64,000 nucleotides of DNA from Cadophora sp. MPI-SDFR-AT-0126. Its lineage: Eukaryota > Ascomycota > Leotiomycetes > Helotiales > Ploettnerulaceae. Below, in pieces: positions 32,501-44,131 of the stretch. The notes beneath the pieces were generated by a model that worked only from the letters and a program-made list of their open reading frames with translations, did not search any database and had not been told where the DNA came from. Where the stretch lies: positions 1,178,001 through 1,242,000 of the forward strand of contig JAGMVK010000012.1 in the NCBI GenBank assembly GCA_020747065.1. The letters are read 5' to 3'. Each line of letters opens with the position of its first letter. Position 1 is the first letter of the stretch. The position numbers were made by a program, and so were the translations under genes.

Positions 32501-32972
32501 GCCAGCCACAATCGTCAACAAATTCCTTCAACTTGATCAATCACCAGTCCCGCCCCCAAGATCACCCCTCCGCCTCAAGTCACGCAACACAACTATCACA
32601 AAGCGCAGGTTAACAACTTTCTCTCCGCCCCGCCTTCCAAATCCATCTCTTCAACCAATCCCACGCTCAATTGCGTCCGACGACTCACCTCTCCGACGGA
32701 ACCCAGCACAGGGATACCCGCCTATGGTATCCTTCACTACCGACTCTAGACCCCCGGCTTCATCTGGTCGAGTCCCGAAAGCCGCGAGTAATGGCCTCTT
32801 TGCACAGAGTCTGTCGAAGTTCCAGAATCTGGCGTCGCAGAATCCACATGATGCAATGATGGCTTCGACGGAGGTCACGCAGAGGGCTATTGCGGGGATC
32901 TTTATCCCGGGAAGCTTGAGGGAACAGGCTGTGAGGACTGTGAGTAAGAGCCGGGAGAGGAGAGGGGATTGA
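29595..32972 (+). CDS. single-pass membrane protein with Ser/Ala-rich ectodomain and repeat-bearing tail
   Basis: Four exons: 29595-30149, 30207-30260, 30317-30457 and 30513-32972, all joined in phase 0, giving 1069 residues. Residues about 60-250 are rich in Ser/Ala/Gln. One TM helix lies at about 272-294 (AQIAGIIIGTVAASILLGLA), with a basic stop-transfer (RLRRRQ). The cytoplasmic tail of about 770 residues is disordered and Ser/Pro/Arg-rich. It holds three copies of SPLRRNP (near residues 724, 867 and 975), several PPR/PPRR motifs, and DPF/NPF motifs (IDPFSDP, VDPFEDT, INPFNDP at about 465-520). The topology resembles Mid2/Wsc-type wall sensors, but no homology is clear. The first ATG gives no signal peptide, so the 5' end may be incomplete. 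Confidence 0.75.
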
Positions 32973-34032
32973 TGAGGATAGGAATGGATGAGATGTGGAG
33001 GTTGTGGAGTATGTAGCATGGAGATCAGAGAATGAGGAAGGATTTGATACCCTGATCATACAGAATAGGGAAAGATATTAGTGCCAAAATATATTATTCT
33101 ATGATTAAGGAAATTCCAATGATCGAGAAGGTAAGATAATGCAACTGACTGTGCTACCCAGTCTCGCCAGTGAACTTTTCAATACCCGGAGTATCATCGG
33201 AGCATTGAGTTTAATCAGTTTCTAGGTCCCAAGCCATCGGAACCGCTCAATCCTCCGTATCCCCATCCCAGTTCCCAGACCTGTCTTGTGCCCCCGCATC
33301 ACACCACCTCCATCCAATATATTCCCAAATTTCCAGAGCAAACCCCCAAGGCGGCAGAACAAATAAAACGTGGCACAATGCATCTCCGATATCAATTCTT
33401 GGTACACGAGGTGCATGTTTCCCAGGCAAAATCCTTATCCGACACCCATCTTGGTAAAAGATTGGCAAGTCTTGGAATTATCTTGGTCTACTTCCCATGT
33501 GCCATGTGTTGTCGGATATGCCCCTGTGCGCTCCGCGTGAGGGGCTTCTGGGCGACCGGGGTCGATTGGATCACTGATCGGGTGGTTTTGAGCTTGATTG
33601 TGGGAGGTGCTGCCACTGAGTCGATTTATTGGCTCACTTGGGTGCAGAGTGATGCAGTCTTGCGGCAAGAGAGCCGAATTGGATGGGAGGAGGGCTTTGG
33701 ATGCTGAGTGGTTCAGCTGTTGATCCGTATTGAGGTCAGTCTTCAACAATAGCGAGTGTGGGGGGAGGGAATACTGGTATATGGCATTAAGGTCTTTGGA
33801 GCTTCTGACGCAAGGAATGCACTCATATCATCTGTAGAAAACAATCTGGTAATCTTCGTCACATAGAAATCTCATAAAGTGGAAAGGAGACAGTGTAACA
33901 TTGGGTTCTGAGGTCGATTTGGCATTCGCTCTACAGATTATGACTCCTATCGTAACATATTAATGTCACAAACACAATCTACCCATTTGACAGAAATTGA
34001 GTGTTCTGCTAATTTCAATCACCCAAGCTCGC
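32973..34032. other. convergent 3' region
   Basis: Between the membrane protein and the sugar porter. A 73-codon stretch on the minus strand (33468-33247, no ATG) looks mildly protein-like but lacks a start or flanking exon. Otherwise nothing recognised. Confidence 0.45.
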
Positions 34033-35770
34033 TCAAACAGTCTTCTCAACTTGCTCAACCACCTCAGTATCATTCTTAATACCAGATCGGTCCATCTCAT
34101 CCGCGATCCGTCTTTCGTTGATGATCGCATCAGTCTTAGCTCTCTTTCCATGTGCCAATCCAGACATGTTGAACATAATATCCATGTTCTCGAGAGAAAG
34201 GCCCTTCGTCTCAGGCATGAAGAGGGTGACAAAGATCATTCCCACTACAAGAGAAGTACCGAAAAACACGAAGGTCCCAAACTTGATATCGTTCATCATA
34301 TAAGGGGTCGAGTACACGATGATGAACTGTCCAAGCCATTGCGTGCAAGTGGTAAACACGAGACAGACACTGCGAGTGCCGGTGGGGAACACCTCAGCAC
34401 AGAAAATCCAAGGGATTCCATTCCATGACATGGCGTAGAAGATGGCGAAGAGATAGATCATCACGATCGCAACATACGCACCAGCGTCTTGCTTTGCATT
34501 TCCATCGAAAGAGCCAGAGATGTTGCTGAACCCAGCAAGGTAGTACATGGCAAACATTGCGCCAACAGATCCGATCAGGAGGGACTTCCGACGGCCAAGT
34601 TTGTCGATGCCGAAAATCATGAATCCGAGTGTTGCGAAAGCCTTCACCAGACCGAACACACCGGTTGCGAGAAGACCAACACTGGTACCTTTGAATCCAA
34701 TGGAGCCAAAGATAATAGGCGAGTAGTAGTTCAACGCGTTAATCCCAGAAAGGTTCTGCAACATCATAAGAGACATGCCGATCAAGACACGGTTGCGAAC
34801 TCCTGGAGAGAAAACAGCTCGTAGCTTCTTGAGGAATGACTCGTTGACGCCAGCATCAAATTCCAACTGGATTTGCTCCTTGACAGTGTCAACTTCCCAC
34901 TGGAGATACGCATCTTCGGCAGGAAGCTGGCGAATATATGTCAAGTTTTTGATGGCTTGCTCATCCCGTCCATTCTTCAACAACCATCGGGGAGACTCTG
35001 GCTGGAAGAACATGAAGATAACAAGGAGAGTACCCGGTACGAATTGGATGGCGAAGGGAATGTGCCACTGCGAATCAGATTTGCCCGACACATTCTCGTT
35101 GACCCCGTAGTTGACCCAGAACCCAACGACCAGGGAGAATTGCAGTACGATTTCGAAAACTCCGATGAGACGGCCTCGGATCGCAGGGGGAGAACACTCA
35201 GAAATATACTGTGGGATAATCAAGGAAGAAGCTCCAACACCTAGGCCTGATTGAAGAGTTAGTCAACACCATCTGGCGAAAGTAGGGTGTGTCTGGAAGG
35301 CATACCAGTGAAAGCGCGGCCAGCGTAGATCAGGCCGATATGTCCGCTGGAAGCCATTTGCATTATAACACCAATGTTGAAAACACAGCCGCAAATCATG
35401 AGAGGAATGCGTCGACCAAGTTTTTCGGACATCCAATAGCAGAAGATGGCGCCGAAGAAGCAGCCAGCCTGAAATGTGCTAACAATGTTGGCACGCAGGT
35501 TCGCTAGCGAATCTCCTGAAGCGCCTGCCAAACCAAATCTTGCTTTAAATGAAGGAAGGGACATGGCTCCACCCTTTACGAAAAGTCAGATTTTCTTCTT
35601 TTTTCTTCTTTGTTTTGCGGTGTGAGAAATATACTTACGATGAAAGCCGAATCATAACCAAACATGCTGGATCCCATTGATGCAGAGAATGCAAGCGCAT
35701 AAACTCGCCAGTTGTAGACCGCTGCCGGTGCCTTGAAGGCAGAGTCATCGTTGGCGGAAAAGAGCCCCAT
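34033..35770 (-). CDS. MFS sugar porter, quinate-permease-like
   Basis: Three exons: 35770-35639, 35573-35306 and 35246-34033, giving 537 residues. It starts MGLFS and reaches YNWRVYALAFSASMGSSMFG, followed by YDSAFIGGAMSLPSF, the opening typical of fungal quinate permeases (QutD/Qa-Y) and relatives. Sugar-porter signatures are present: SEKLGRRIPL, PESPRWLLKNGRDEQA, GIDKLGRRKSLL, and PETKGLSLENMD near the C-terminus. Twelve TMs, plasma membrane, H+ symport expected. Quinate, other aromatics or a hexose are all possible, and none of the quinate-pathway enzymes is nearby. An in-frame ATG five codons upstream is the alternative start. Introns are 65 and 59 nt. Confidence 0.85.
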
Positions 35771-36948
35771 GGTTGCTGGTTTCAAGAAAGCAGATGAGTA
35801 GGAGACTGAGTTTCCGAGATGCTTGAGAGCAGAAGAGAGAAAAATTTGAAGGCTGTCAAAGTATATATGGAGCAGGAGCTTGGCGCCCAGAATTTGGTGG
35901 CTGAACTCACAAGATCACTTCTTAAACGCTGACCAGGAACGGTCGAGAAAACGTGGAGAACAAATAACACGAATCTGGAACGATGGCGGAAAGAATCTAA
36001 TCCGGGGTACTGATAGTCGAGTTTCTTGGGCTTCTGATGGGATGCATCGTGCGGGGTTGTGGAGTGCGGAGTAAAGTATTGCCCCTCAAGCTCTCCAGTG
36101 CGAAGGCATGAAGGAGGCACTAAACACAACTGCTCGAGTATGTAGGCACTCCGGATCAGACTTTATCCCCAGAGGCCTAATGATTGTTGGAAGTGTTCGT
36201 TCAAATGGATATAATAGGCTGGGCCTAATTTGCCAAGTCTATCATGACTTCGCCCGAAACCCCAGTCGGACAAAGCTCCGGAGACTTCGCCGAATCAAGA
36301 CTTCGTGATCTTGGCAGTATTGTCGCTACTTTTCAGGAAATTCCAGCGTTCCGTGAAGCGAGATCCGCCTGTCTGGTTCTGCATTTCTAGCTTTGGGTTC
36401 ATTGAGTCTATCCCAAGTGGATTTTGGTTGTCCAGGATCTGGGCCCTAATGTTGACATATCAAACTTTATTAGTGTTGTTTCAATCACTGGGCCCCCATC
36501 ACAAACTGATGTGAACACAACAATCTAGAATCTCTAAGCGGCTTGACACCAAGCCGGCGAAGTGTTTTGCCTCCAATTCAAATTTGAGTATGGAAGAAGT
36601 CGTTGAATGTATATCCGTCTGAATCAAGTCATGTCCGGCTTCCTCTTCCAGGCGGTAAGTGTAACAAAAAACAGACGTTTTGCTGTTATTCTGCCATGCA
36701 AACTCTAGGTAAGCGAAATATGATTCACAATATTGGACCACACCCGAGATAACCTCGGACAAAAGATGCATTGCAGCTCTGCGACACATGGACAGTAATG
36801 TCTGGTGGTTTATGCTTTGGCATTAAAGTATGATGCAAAAGCCTTGCTATTGGCAAGCAGCGAGACACCGAAATCAAATCCCCAAGTTCGCGTGCCATCT
36901 AGGCAAAACTGCAACATCAACAGATCGCTACGCCCTATTTCGGACTAC
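35771..36948. other. intergenic, no gene seen
   Basis: Promoter side of the sugar porter and 3' side of the HET gene. No supported ORF or repeat. Confidence 0.6.
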
Positions 36949-39165
36949 CTACACAAGAACAAACTCCCCCAACTTAACATGTTTGTTGTAATACTTATTC
37001 CCACTCCCGACAAGCCAAGTCCCAACCCTCCGATACAGTTGCTCCCGCGTGAAACCATCAATCCTCACCACAGATTGCAGCACCAACCCAACATACAGCT
37101 TCCCACCTTGCACGATATCCTCTCTCCTCTCTCCTAGGCGAAGACACACGAAAGGCTGTTTCATAAGCTGTCTTGGATCGTCGTCGAAATACACGACTCC
37201 TTTCTCAACATTCGGCTTGGAAGCGCTCCCCAGACGGAAGATGGAACGTCCGAACATGGCATAGCACTTTGGCTCCAAAGGATTGTTTGCAGTTGAAGTT
37301 GAAGGAAAGCAATCACTTTCCGAAATCATGATATCGATACCCACACCTCTGACAGTCAACTCGGAGTTCTCCACCGCACCGAAATTCCCCTCTTCACCAC
37401 TCAGTCCCAAGACTTCAAGCGCATAGTTCCTCAACAAACCTTTCTGATACGTAGCAGATAGCCCAGACAGAGGACTTCTATGAACCAGGGAACCATTTCT
37501 GTCATATTCTGCGAAGCTGAATGCCCCACCGCTGAGCTGGTGCAAGTTTGCTGGACCGCCACTCCCATCAAGATATCCGCCAACATCGAAATTCTCCAAG
37601 CCAGGATACAAGACAGGTCCATCGATCGCTGCCCAGGACCACGAAGGCAGTGATGGATCCGCCCTCGCTACAGGCCACTGCCCACCTGCCACCGCGTTTG
37701 GATTCGGCAGCGATCTATCCCTCACCCACGAAGCTCCCCTCGCGAAATCGCATAACCAAATCCCAGCTACATAGTCATCTCGTATAACCGCCGATATAAT
37801 CCTCGCAATCCCATAGATAGCCGGCAATCTATCTTTTCTAAACGTCAAATTCCTCCTCGTGTACTCTTGTACAGCGCGACACCACAACTTGGTCGCTAGA
37901 GGTCGAGTATGGCTGAGTGGCATGAACGACCGAACGCCGAGCTCCATAAGTACAAGGAGCCGGTCGGGATCTGCCCCGTGTGGACGACTAGATGAATGGA
38001 GGGATTGTACGTTGATCATTGAGGGGTGGTCTTCTGATGCGATGGCTGTGCGGCATTCCCAGAAGATGCGATGGGTGGTGAAATGGAGGGTGCGGCGGGA
38101 GAGTTCACGCTCTTGGAAACACCAGCCGCGGGTGCTGAGAGGACCGCGGTGGGCATTCGACCATTCAGTAGACCAGGGGTAGATAGTGATGGGTTCGTTG
38201 TTGATTGTGAGATGGCAGGGTTGGAGTTGTTCTGGAGACTTGTCGTCTCTAGGGATGAGGCAGCCGCCTTGACCAGAGGACGAGGATGATGCGGCGATTG
38301 TACATGTTGCCATTGAGTATATTTTATGCATTGCTGTTCCCTCTCGCTCGAAATCTTTGGGGTCGTCTTGTAAGATGCATAATGAGTCGATCCACAAATG
38401 CCGGATGCCCTTCCCTCGAATCTTTAACTTCCGAGTAATCTCAATCGCATCTTGGAAAGTCTTTGATAGACTCTCCCAATTGATACCTTTCTGTAACTCT
38501 CCCAAGTTGGCCTTCGTTGCTTTCAACATACCACCAGTATTGGGTCCCCAACAATGACTTAAGACGGCGTAGCCCGGTCGGAGCTGCTGGTTTTGATTTG
38601 CTGTCACCACAAGCTTGACATCTACGCCTTCCTCCTCGGGGCGTACATCGATTAGTCTTGCTGGAAGTGTAAGGTCGGATACGAGGTTCATAGTGCAATC
38701 ATTGTGTTGCTTGGTACAAATATCCAACCAATTGCTGATCAAGTCAAAATTTGATGGATGATCGGCTTTTTGCTGCAATTCACGTTTCACGACTTCCTTT
38801 CCTGGCTTTATGGGCTCTGCGCTACCAAAATCGAACCTCAGATGACACACTTTGGTACCGCCGATCCAGACAGCGAGCAATTTCGTGTGAGCTGGCTCTG
38901 AGTCGAGGGTATGATATTCAATTTCTCCTTTTCTCTTGCAAAGAGCTTGAAGCTTCAGGATTTTTCCGTTCGGTACCTGGTCGGGGCGAGTACTCTCCCC
39001 TTGTATCGCATCCGCGAGGAGAACGCATAATTTGCATCCTTGATTTGCACTGGCCTTAAGTGTTGTGAGAACGCGATCGCCTAGCGAGATGTCATGACTG
39101 TATTGACTAGGCTGAAAGAGCCTCGCTGGTAGGGCGCTGCAATTTGAGCATAGAGATGTATCCAT
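36949..39165 (-). CDS. HET-domain protein
   Basis: Intronless ORF of 738 residues. A Cys-containing N-terminal segment (C6, C9, C44, C47) is followed at about residues 199-292 by the heterokaryon-incompatibility (HET) domain: YAVLSHCWG, LGELQKGINWESLSKTFQDA, HLWIDSLCILQDD, and KIYSMATCTIAAS. The third conserved block follows as RGWCFQERELSRRTLHF. HET domains are TIR-related modules that trigger cell death in non-self recognition; most genome copies are of unknown specificity. No NACHT or repeat domain is attached. The C-terminal 300 residues are of the usual undefined type, with the common PSWSWAAIDGP block. Start at the first ATG. Confidence 0.92.
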   Translation of the reverse strand: MDTSLCSNCSALPARLFQPSQYSHDISLGDRVLTTLKASANQGCKLCVLLADAIQGESTRPDQVPNGKILKLQALCKRKGEIEYHTLDSEPAHTKLLAVWIGGTKVCHLRFDFGSAEPIKPGKEVVKRELQQKADHPSNFDLISNWLDICTKQHNDCTMNLVSDLTLPARLIDVRPEEEGVDVKLVVTANQNQQLRPGYAVLSHCWGPNTGGMLKATKANLGELQKGINWESLSKTFQDAIEITRKLKIRGKGIRHLWIDSLCILQDDPKDFEREGTAMHKIYSMATCTIAASSSSSGQGGCLIPRDDKSPEQLQPCHLTINNEPITIYPWSTEWSNAHRGPLSTRGWCFQERELSRRTLHFTTHRIFWECRTAIASEDHPSMINVQSLHSSSRPHGADPDRLLVLMELGVRSFMPLSHTRPLATKLWCRAVQEYTRRNLTFRKDRLPAIYGIARIISAVIRDDYVAGIWLCDFARGASWVRDRSLPNPNAVAGGQWPVARADPSLPSWSWAAIDGPVLYPGLENFDVGGYLDGSGGPANLHQLSGGAFSFAEYDRNGSLVHRSPLSGLSATYQKGLLRNYALEVLGLSGEEGNFGAVENSELTVRGVGIDIMISESDCFPSTSTANNPLEPKCYAMFGRSIFRLGSASKPNVEKGVVYFDDDPRQLMKQPFVCLRLGERREDIVQGGKLYVGLVLQSVVRIDGFTREQLYRRVGTWLVGSGNKYYNKHVKLGEFVLV

Positions 39166-39761
39166 GCTCGATAGGCATCAAACTTTCTGAGTTTGCTTGG
39201 CCGTCGAGAAGCACCAGCAACTTTGTAAGTACGATATCGCATAATAAGCCCTGAGCTAGATCTTAATCTCAGCTGTCGTAAAATCAAGATGCATCCTGAA
39301 GGATTACCCGCATCTGCCTAACCATGCGGACAACCTTGCCTGTGGCTTGTTGCCCCTGGTCGCTTGGCAAACTATTGTGTAACGAAGAACAGCTCTTATG
39401 AAAAGAGATCGTGACAATTTCAGCATCCAGAACTTGAAATACCAGATCTTCACATATTCCAGCTCAAGGAAGAGGATGACTAATATGCAACAATCTCGGG
39501 ACGTGAACAATTTGTTTACTTTCGCGTACAAGCCCTGAATGTTCTTTTCGGGTAAGCGAGTGTAGGCCGCAGGGCGCAAATAAGCGCAGCACTAAACACG
39601 AAGATCGTCGCGCCTTCTCAATAACATCATATTTTCACAGGTATATCACACACAAACCAAGCACACCTCAAAGAATAATTTACATCGTCTCAGATTTACC
39701 GAACGTCAAATCGTCTTATTCCCGTCTTTTTGCCTCTAACGAATTTCATCAATTCAAAATC
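39166..39761. other. divergent promoter of HET gene and aminotransferase
   Basis: No ORF or repeat recognised. The 150 nt before the aminotransferase start is C/T- and A-rich, like a fungal leader. Confidence 0.55.
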
Positions 39762-41377
39762 ATGAGCGACGTCATCACCGAAGCAGCAAAATATCATCTC
39801 TCCCACCGCGGGGCAGAGAACTTTACGGCAGGAAATCATTGGGCACCAATTGAACGAGCATTAGCAAATGTATGGGAGAAAGAAAGTAATCCCGATGGAA
39901 TGTAAGTCAGCATAAATCGCATCTGCTCAAGGCATCGAGCTTGACTGATACAGATATACAGTATAAATCTCGGCCTGGCGGAAAACTCATTGATGCACTC
40001 TGAAACGGCGTCATTCCTCGAGAAAAATGTATATGCCATGTTCTCTCCTCCTGTCTCAAAACCTACGATCTAAATAAAGGAGATTACTTACTCAATATAC
40101 GAATATGACAGTTCCAAGTCCTCCCCTCAAAACATCTCACCTACGGCACTGGACCCCTCGGCTCCATCCGCCTCCGCACCACCCTCTCATCCCTCTTCAC
40201 AACACACTTCCATTCGCTGAAACCCATCTCACCCTCTCAAATCCTACCATATTCCAGCATCAGCGCTCTAACCGATGCCTTGACATGGAGTATCTGCAAC
40301 GAAGGCGAAGGGATCCTGATTCCTCGACCCCTGTACACCGGATTCCGCGTCGACATCCCGCAGCGAAGTCGCGGTATTATCGTACCCGTCTCATTCTCTG
40401 GATTGGAGACAGATGGTGGAGATGCAGCTAGGAATCACGATTTGGACGATGTCTTTGATGCCGAACTCAGTGAGCAGGCTTTTGAGCGCGCTTGGAAGAA
40501 ATGTGAGGAAGACGGTGTGAAGATCAGAGCCGTGCTCTTGACTAACCCGCACAATCCACTCGGGAAATGCTATCCTGCTTCCACGTTGACAGCAGTGGCT
40601 AAGTTTTGCGGCAGACATGGATTGCATTTGATTTGCGACGAGATATACGCCTTGTCTGTGTTCGAGAACAGGGAGAATCCGTCGGCGGAGAAGTTTACTT
40701 CTATTCTGGCTGTGGATTTGGAAGGGCTGATTGGAGAGGATATGGTGCATGTTATGTATGGGCCTTCGAAAGACCTTGGTGCTAATGGGCTGAGATTGGG
40801 GGCGTTGTGTTCGAGGAATGAAGGGCTGATTGGCGCGGCGGCGAGTTTGGCGTGAGTTATTCCATGCTGTTGAATTGAGCATCTGAGGGTCCTAAGGATG
40901 GCTCGATACTGGAAAAGAGAAGTCATACTGACGGAACAATGTAGAGTATTCTCATGGTCGCCTTATGTCCTCCAAGACATCTGGGCCGCGCTACTGGAAG
41001 ACACCGAATACCTGAATTGGTTCGCCTCAACTAACCAGAGTCGTCTCTCCGAGAATCACAGTCTCGCCACCTCATTCCTCTCTTCGCATAATATCAAGTA
41101 TTTCGCCGGATCGAACGCTGGTGTCTTCATCTGGATCGATTTGAGGGAATACTTCAACATCGAGAGGATTGAAGGAAGTGTGGAAGATAAGCGGGCGATG
41201 GAAAAGAATTTTGTGAAGAGATGCGAGGATAAAGGTCTGTTTGTGGGATATGGGAGTAATTTCTTCAGTGAGGAGGTCGGTTGGTTTAGAATTACTTTTA
41301 CAGTTGGCAAGGAGATTCTGATTGAAGGTTTGGAGAGATTGGCTGGTGTATTGGAGGAGGGAAGTTGGAAGAAATAA
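39762..41377 (+). CDS. PLP-dependent aminotransferase, ACC-synthase-like
   Basis: Four exons: 39762-39901, 39962-40028, 40112-40851 and 40945-41377, giving 459 residues. Fold-type I aminotransferase class I/II: INLGLAENSLMH near the start, YGTGPLGS, TNPHNPLGKCY (213-223), DEIYALSVF (PLP-phenolate Asp at 245), and the Schiff-base lysine in GPSKDLGANGLRLG (K289). This order is that of 1-aminocyclopropane-1-carboxylate-synthase-like enzymes. In fungi these are mostly aminotransferases or C-S lyases, and some sit in secondary-metabolite clusters. Only the fold and cofactor are secure. No biosynthetic partner is adjacent. All introns are GT-AG (60, 83 and 93 nt). Cytosolic. Confidence 0.88.
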
Positions 41378-42762
41378 GCAAGGATAGAGATTTGAGATTA
41401 GTGAAATGATGTTCTTCTCTGCATTAAGCACGCTAGGCTTGACCTGCTAGCTGTGCTGAACTCAGTTCACCCGGAAGATCAAGAGACTTGAGATCACCCA
41501 TTGAAAATTAAGTGAAGTGATTGAGTCAAGAAGATAGTGAAAAGATGTCCAGATTCAAACGCAAAACGTTCAGGGTGAAACGGACAGTACTCATACGTTG
41601 TGCATCGTCAGTGATACTTCAAAAACCAGAGGATAGAGGAGATAATGTGTTATGCACCAGTTTAGCAGAGGGCCCCTCTGATCTTCCTGGATCAATGTTT
41701 TTTGTTTGAAAACATCAAATTGCAGCATCTGATCTTTGAGGGACATCATTTGTCTTGTCGCTTAAACTTTACTTCAAAGACAGGGAGGAAATCCAGGCTT
41801 AGATGAAATAAAGGACTATTTTGTCCGTTTGAGATTGGAGAGCTGAACCGAGATCAGTTGTATCCAATTTGGAAAGCTTTTGAAAGAGCACTCTCCGCAA
41901 ATACACAGAAATAACATATAGGAACTCGAAGCAAAGCAGGTAACTTGCCAATTCCATATTAACAGATCTTCCCAGCTCACTTTCTGTCCACGCTTTCCTC
42001 AAACCTTCATTCCAGTCACGCAAATGATACTCAACACTTCCATTTAACAGTCGTCACGTTCATTCACGTTCATTTCTTCTCAGTACAAGTACCCAAGAGT
42101 TGTTTATTTGGTTCGCAAATCCAATCCAAGAAGCAACGGACGAGATTTTCCACCAATAGGACAGTCGGCGAAGTTCCTCCGCCTCGCTTATAGTGGCAAG
42201 AAAGAAAAGGCTGCTCGCTAAAGTTAGGGGTTCATGCCCCGCGTCAAGGAGAACAAACCGCCTGAAGAGGCCCTTCGATGCAATTACTGTGAACGATAAC
42301 ACGTCAAGGTCCAAGTGCAGTATCCACATCGGTTCAATTGAGCATTGTACCCGCCAGATACGGTAATGACCCGAGCAGAAGAGATAGAGCACTTTACAGC
42401 CAATACAGAGACGCAGCAGCAACAGAAAACACCCCCCACCTCTAGCTTCCCTGCAGCCCCAGAATCAGCATGCCCCCAGCACGCCCAGCCCCCATACTTG
42501 GCGCCGGAAGATTGCAGCAGCATTACGACCGTGTACGACGATTCGACCCCTCTATTTCCCCGTCAGAGGCCGGTTCAACATATTTCATCACACCTCATAT
42601 GAATAGACGACATGCCCACTTGACTTCTCTCTCTCTTCTAAAATAGTACAGCACTCATTTCCATCCTCCCAATTGCCCTTTGCTACAGCATAGCGCAACA
42701 AAACCAGTTCATAACACAGTCAATCAATTGAACAGAGCTTCCAGCTCCCCCACCAAAACACT
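41378..42762. other. intergenic upstream of the Gfo/Idh/MocA gene
   Basis: Long upstream region. It holds TCCACCAAT at 42149-42157. A 78-codon ORF starting at 42366 (MTRAEEIEHF...) is Pro/Gln-rich and unrecognised. The 40 nt before the start at 42763 is rich in A and C, a normal leader. Confidence 0.5.
42149..42157 (+). promoter_or_regulatory. possible GaaR-type galacturonate response element
   Basis: TCCACCAAT fits the TCCNCCAAT consensus described for galacturonate-responsive genes in Aspergillus (recalled from the literature). It lies 606 nt upstream of the galacturonate-reductase-like gene. Chance occurrence on either strand of such a promoter is possible. Confidence 0.3.
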
Positions 42763-44131
42763 ATGGCAGCTCCAGAATCCAAACCGCTGAACGTCCTGAT
42801 GGTCGGGACAGGCGAATACACGACCGGCTTCGTAGGCGGCGGTGCCTCTGGCTCAGACAAGAAAGTCGGTGTTGTGGGCTTGACCATGTTCGATTTGAGA
42901 CGTCGGGGGAAAGTAGGGAAATTGTCGATGGTTGGGACTTCTGGGGGGAAATACCCCGCTATTCGTATGTTTCTTTCCCCTCAACCTTCAATCCTTACTA
43001 TTTATTGGCTAGGAGGGGCACGGAATTGAAATAGTAGGAGAGCCAAAGCTAATTGTAAAACCAGGCGAGCATCTCACCAAAAACATCACAAACTTCTACA
43101 ATGGCCTCGACACCTCCTTTGAATCATACCCCGCCGACGGTCAAACCGACCCCTCCGCCTACAAAACCGCCATCGACGCCCTCTCCCCCGGCGACGCCAT
43201 CACGATCTTCACCCCAGACACAACCCACTACCCCATAGCGCTCTACGCAATCGAGCGCAAGATCCACGTCCTGATCACCAAGCCCGCCGTCAAGACACTC
43301 GAGCACCACCAAGCCCTGCTCGCCGCCGCAAAGCAGCACGGCGTCTTCGTCTACATCGAGCACCACAAGCGGTACGACCCAGCCTACGCAGACGCCCGCT
43401 TCAAGGCCCAGAGCCTCGGCGACTTCAACTACTTCTACAGCTACATGAGCCAGCCGAAGTCGCAGCTCGAGACCTTCAAGGCCTGGGCAGGGGTGGATTC
43501 GGACATCTCGTACTACCTCAACAGCCACCACATCGACATCTGCGAATCCATGGTCCAGCAGCGCGGGTACACTCCCGTCAAGGTCTCCGCCTCGGCATCC
43601 AAGGGCGTCGCCGCCTCGCTGGGCTGCGATCCCGCAACCGAAGACACGATCTCGCTGCTCGTGCACTGGGTGTTGAAATCCGACCCGACGAAGCGCGCCA
43701 CGGCGGTGTATACGGCGTCGTGGACGGCGCCGCAGAAGGCGGGCGTGCACTCGAATCAGTACTTCCACTATATGGGAGCGAACGGCGAGATCCGCATCGA
43801 TCAGGCGAAGAGGGGCTACGATGTCGCGGATGACAGCGTGGGCCAGCTGATGTGGTATAATCCGTTCTACATGCGGTATGCACCCGACGAGGAGGGGAAC
43901 TTTGCTGGCCAGGGCGGGTACGGGTATGTGAGTTTTGAGAAGTTTGTGGATGGGTGTGTGAAGGTTAATAAGGATGGGGTGGGGGCGGTGGAGGAGTTGG
44001 ATAAGAGGGGGTTGCCGACTTTGAGGAATACGGTGGCGACGACGGCGATTTTGGAGGCTGGACGGAGGGCGTTGGATGAGGGACGGGAGGTAGGGATTGT
44101 GGAGGAGAATGGGGTTTGGAAGTTGGTTTAG
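42763..44131 (+). CDS. Gfo/Idh/MocA oxidoreductase, probable D-galacturonate reductase
   Basis: Two exons, 42763-42964 and 43065-44131, giving 422 residues. The Rossmann N-terminus reads [20 protein letters not shown]. The active-site strand reads [15 protein letters not shown] (the family's EKP-type lysine), and [10 protein letters not shown] matches the catalytic HxxD region. The sequence resembles the fungal Gar2-type enzymes that reduce D-galacturonate with NAD(P)H to L-galactonate, the first step of pectin monomer use; this assignment rests on remembered similarity and is not certain. The coding sequence is strongly C/G-ending, which also creates a long antisense open frame. This suggests a highly expressed gene. 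Cytosolic. No other galacturonate-pathway gene is in the window. Confidence 0.7.

Noticed and set aside
33222..33749. Minus-strand frames around 33.2-33.7 kb and the 139-codon plus ORF at 33288
   Set aside because: One minus frame looks mildly protein-like (IDIGDALCHVLF...), but it has no ATG and no workable upstream exon. The opposing ORFs show no family features.
42366..42602. 78-codon Pro/Gln-rich ORF
   Set aside because: Low complexity, no homology cue, and sits in the promoter of the reductase gene; could be chance.
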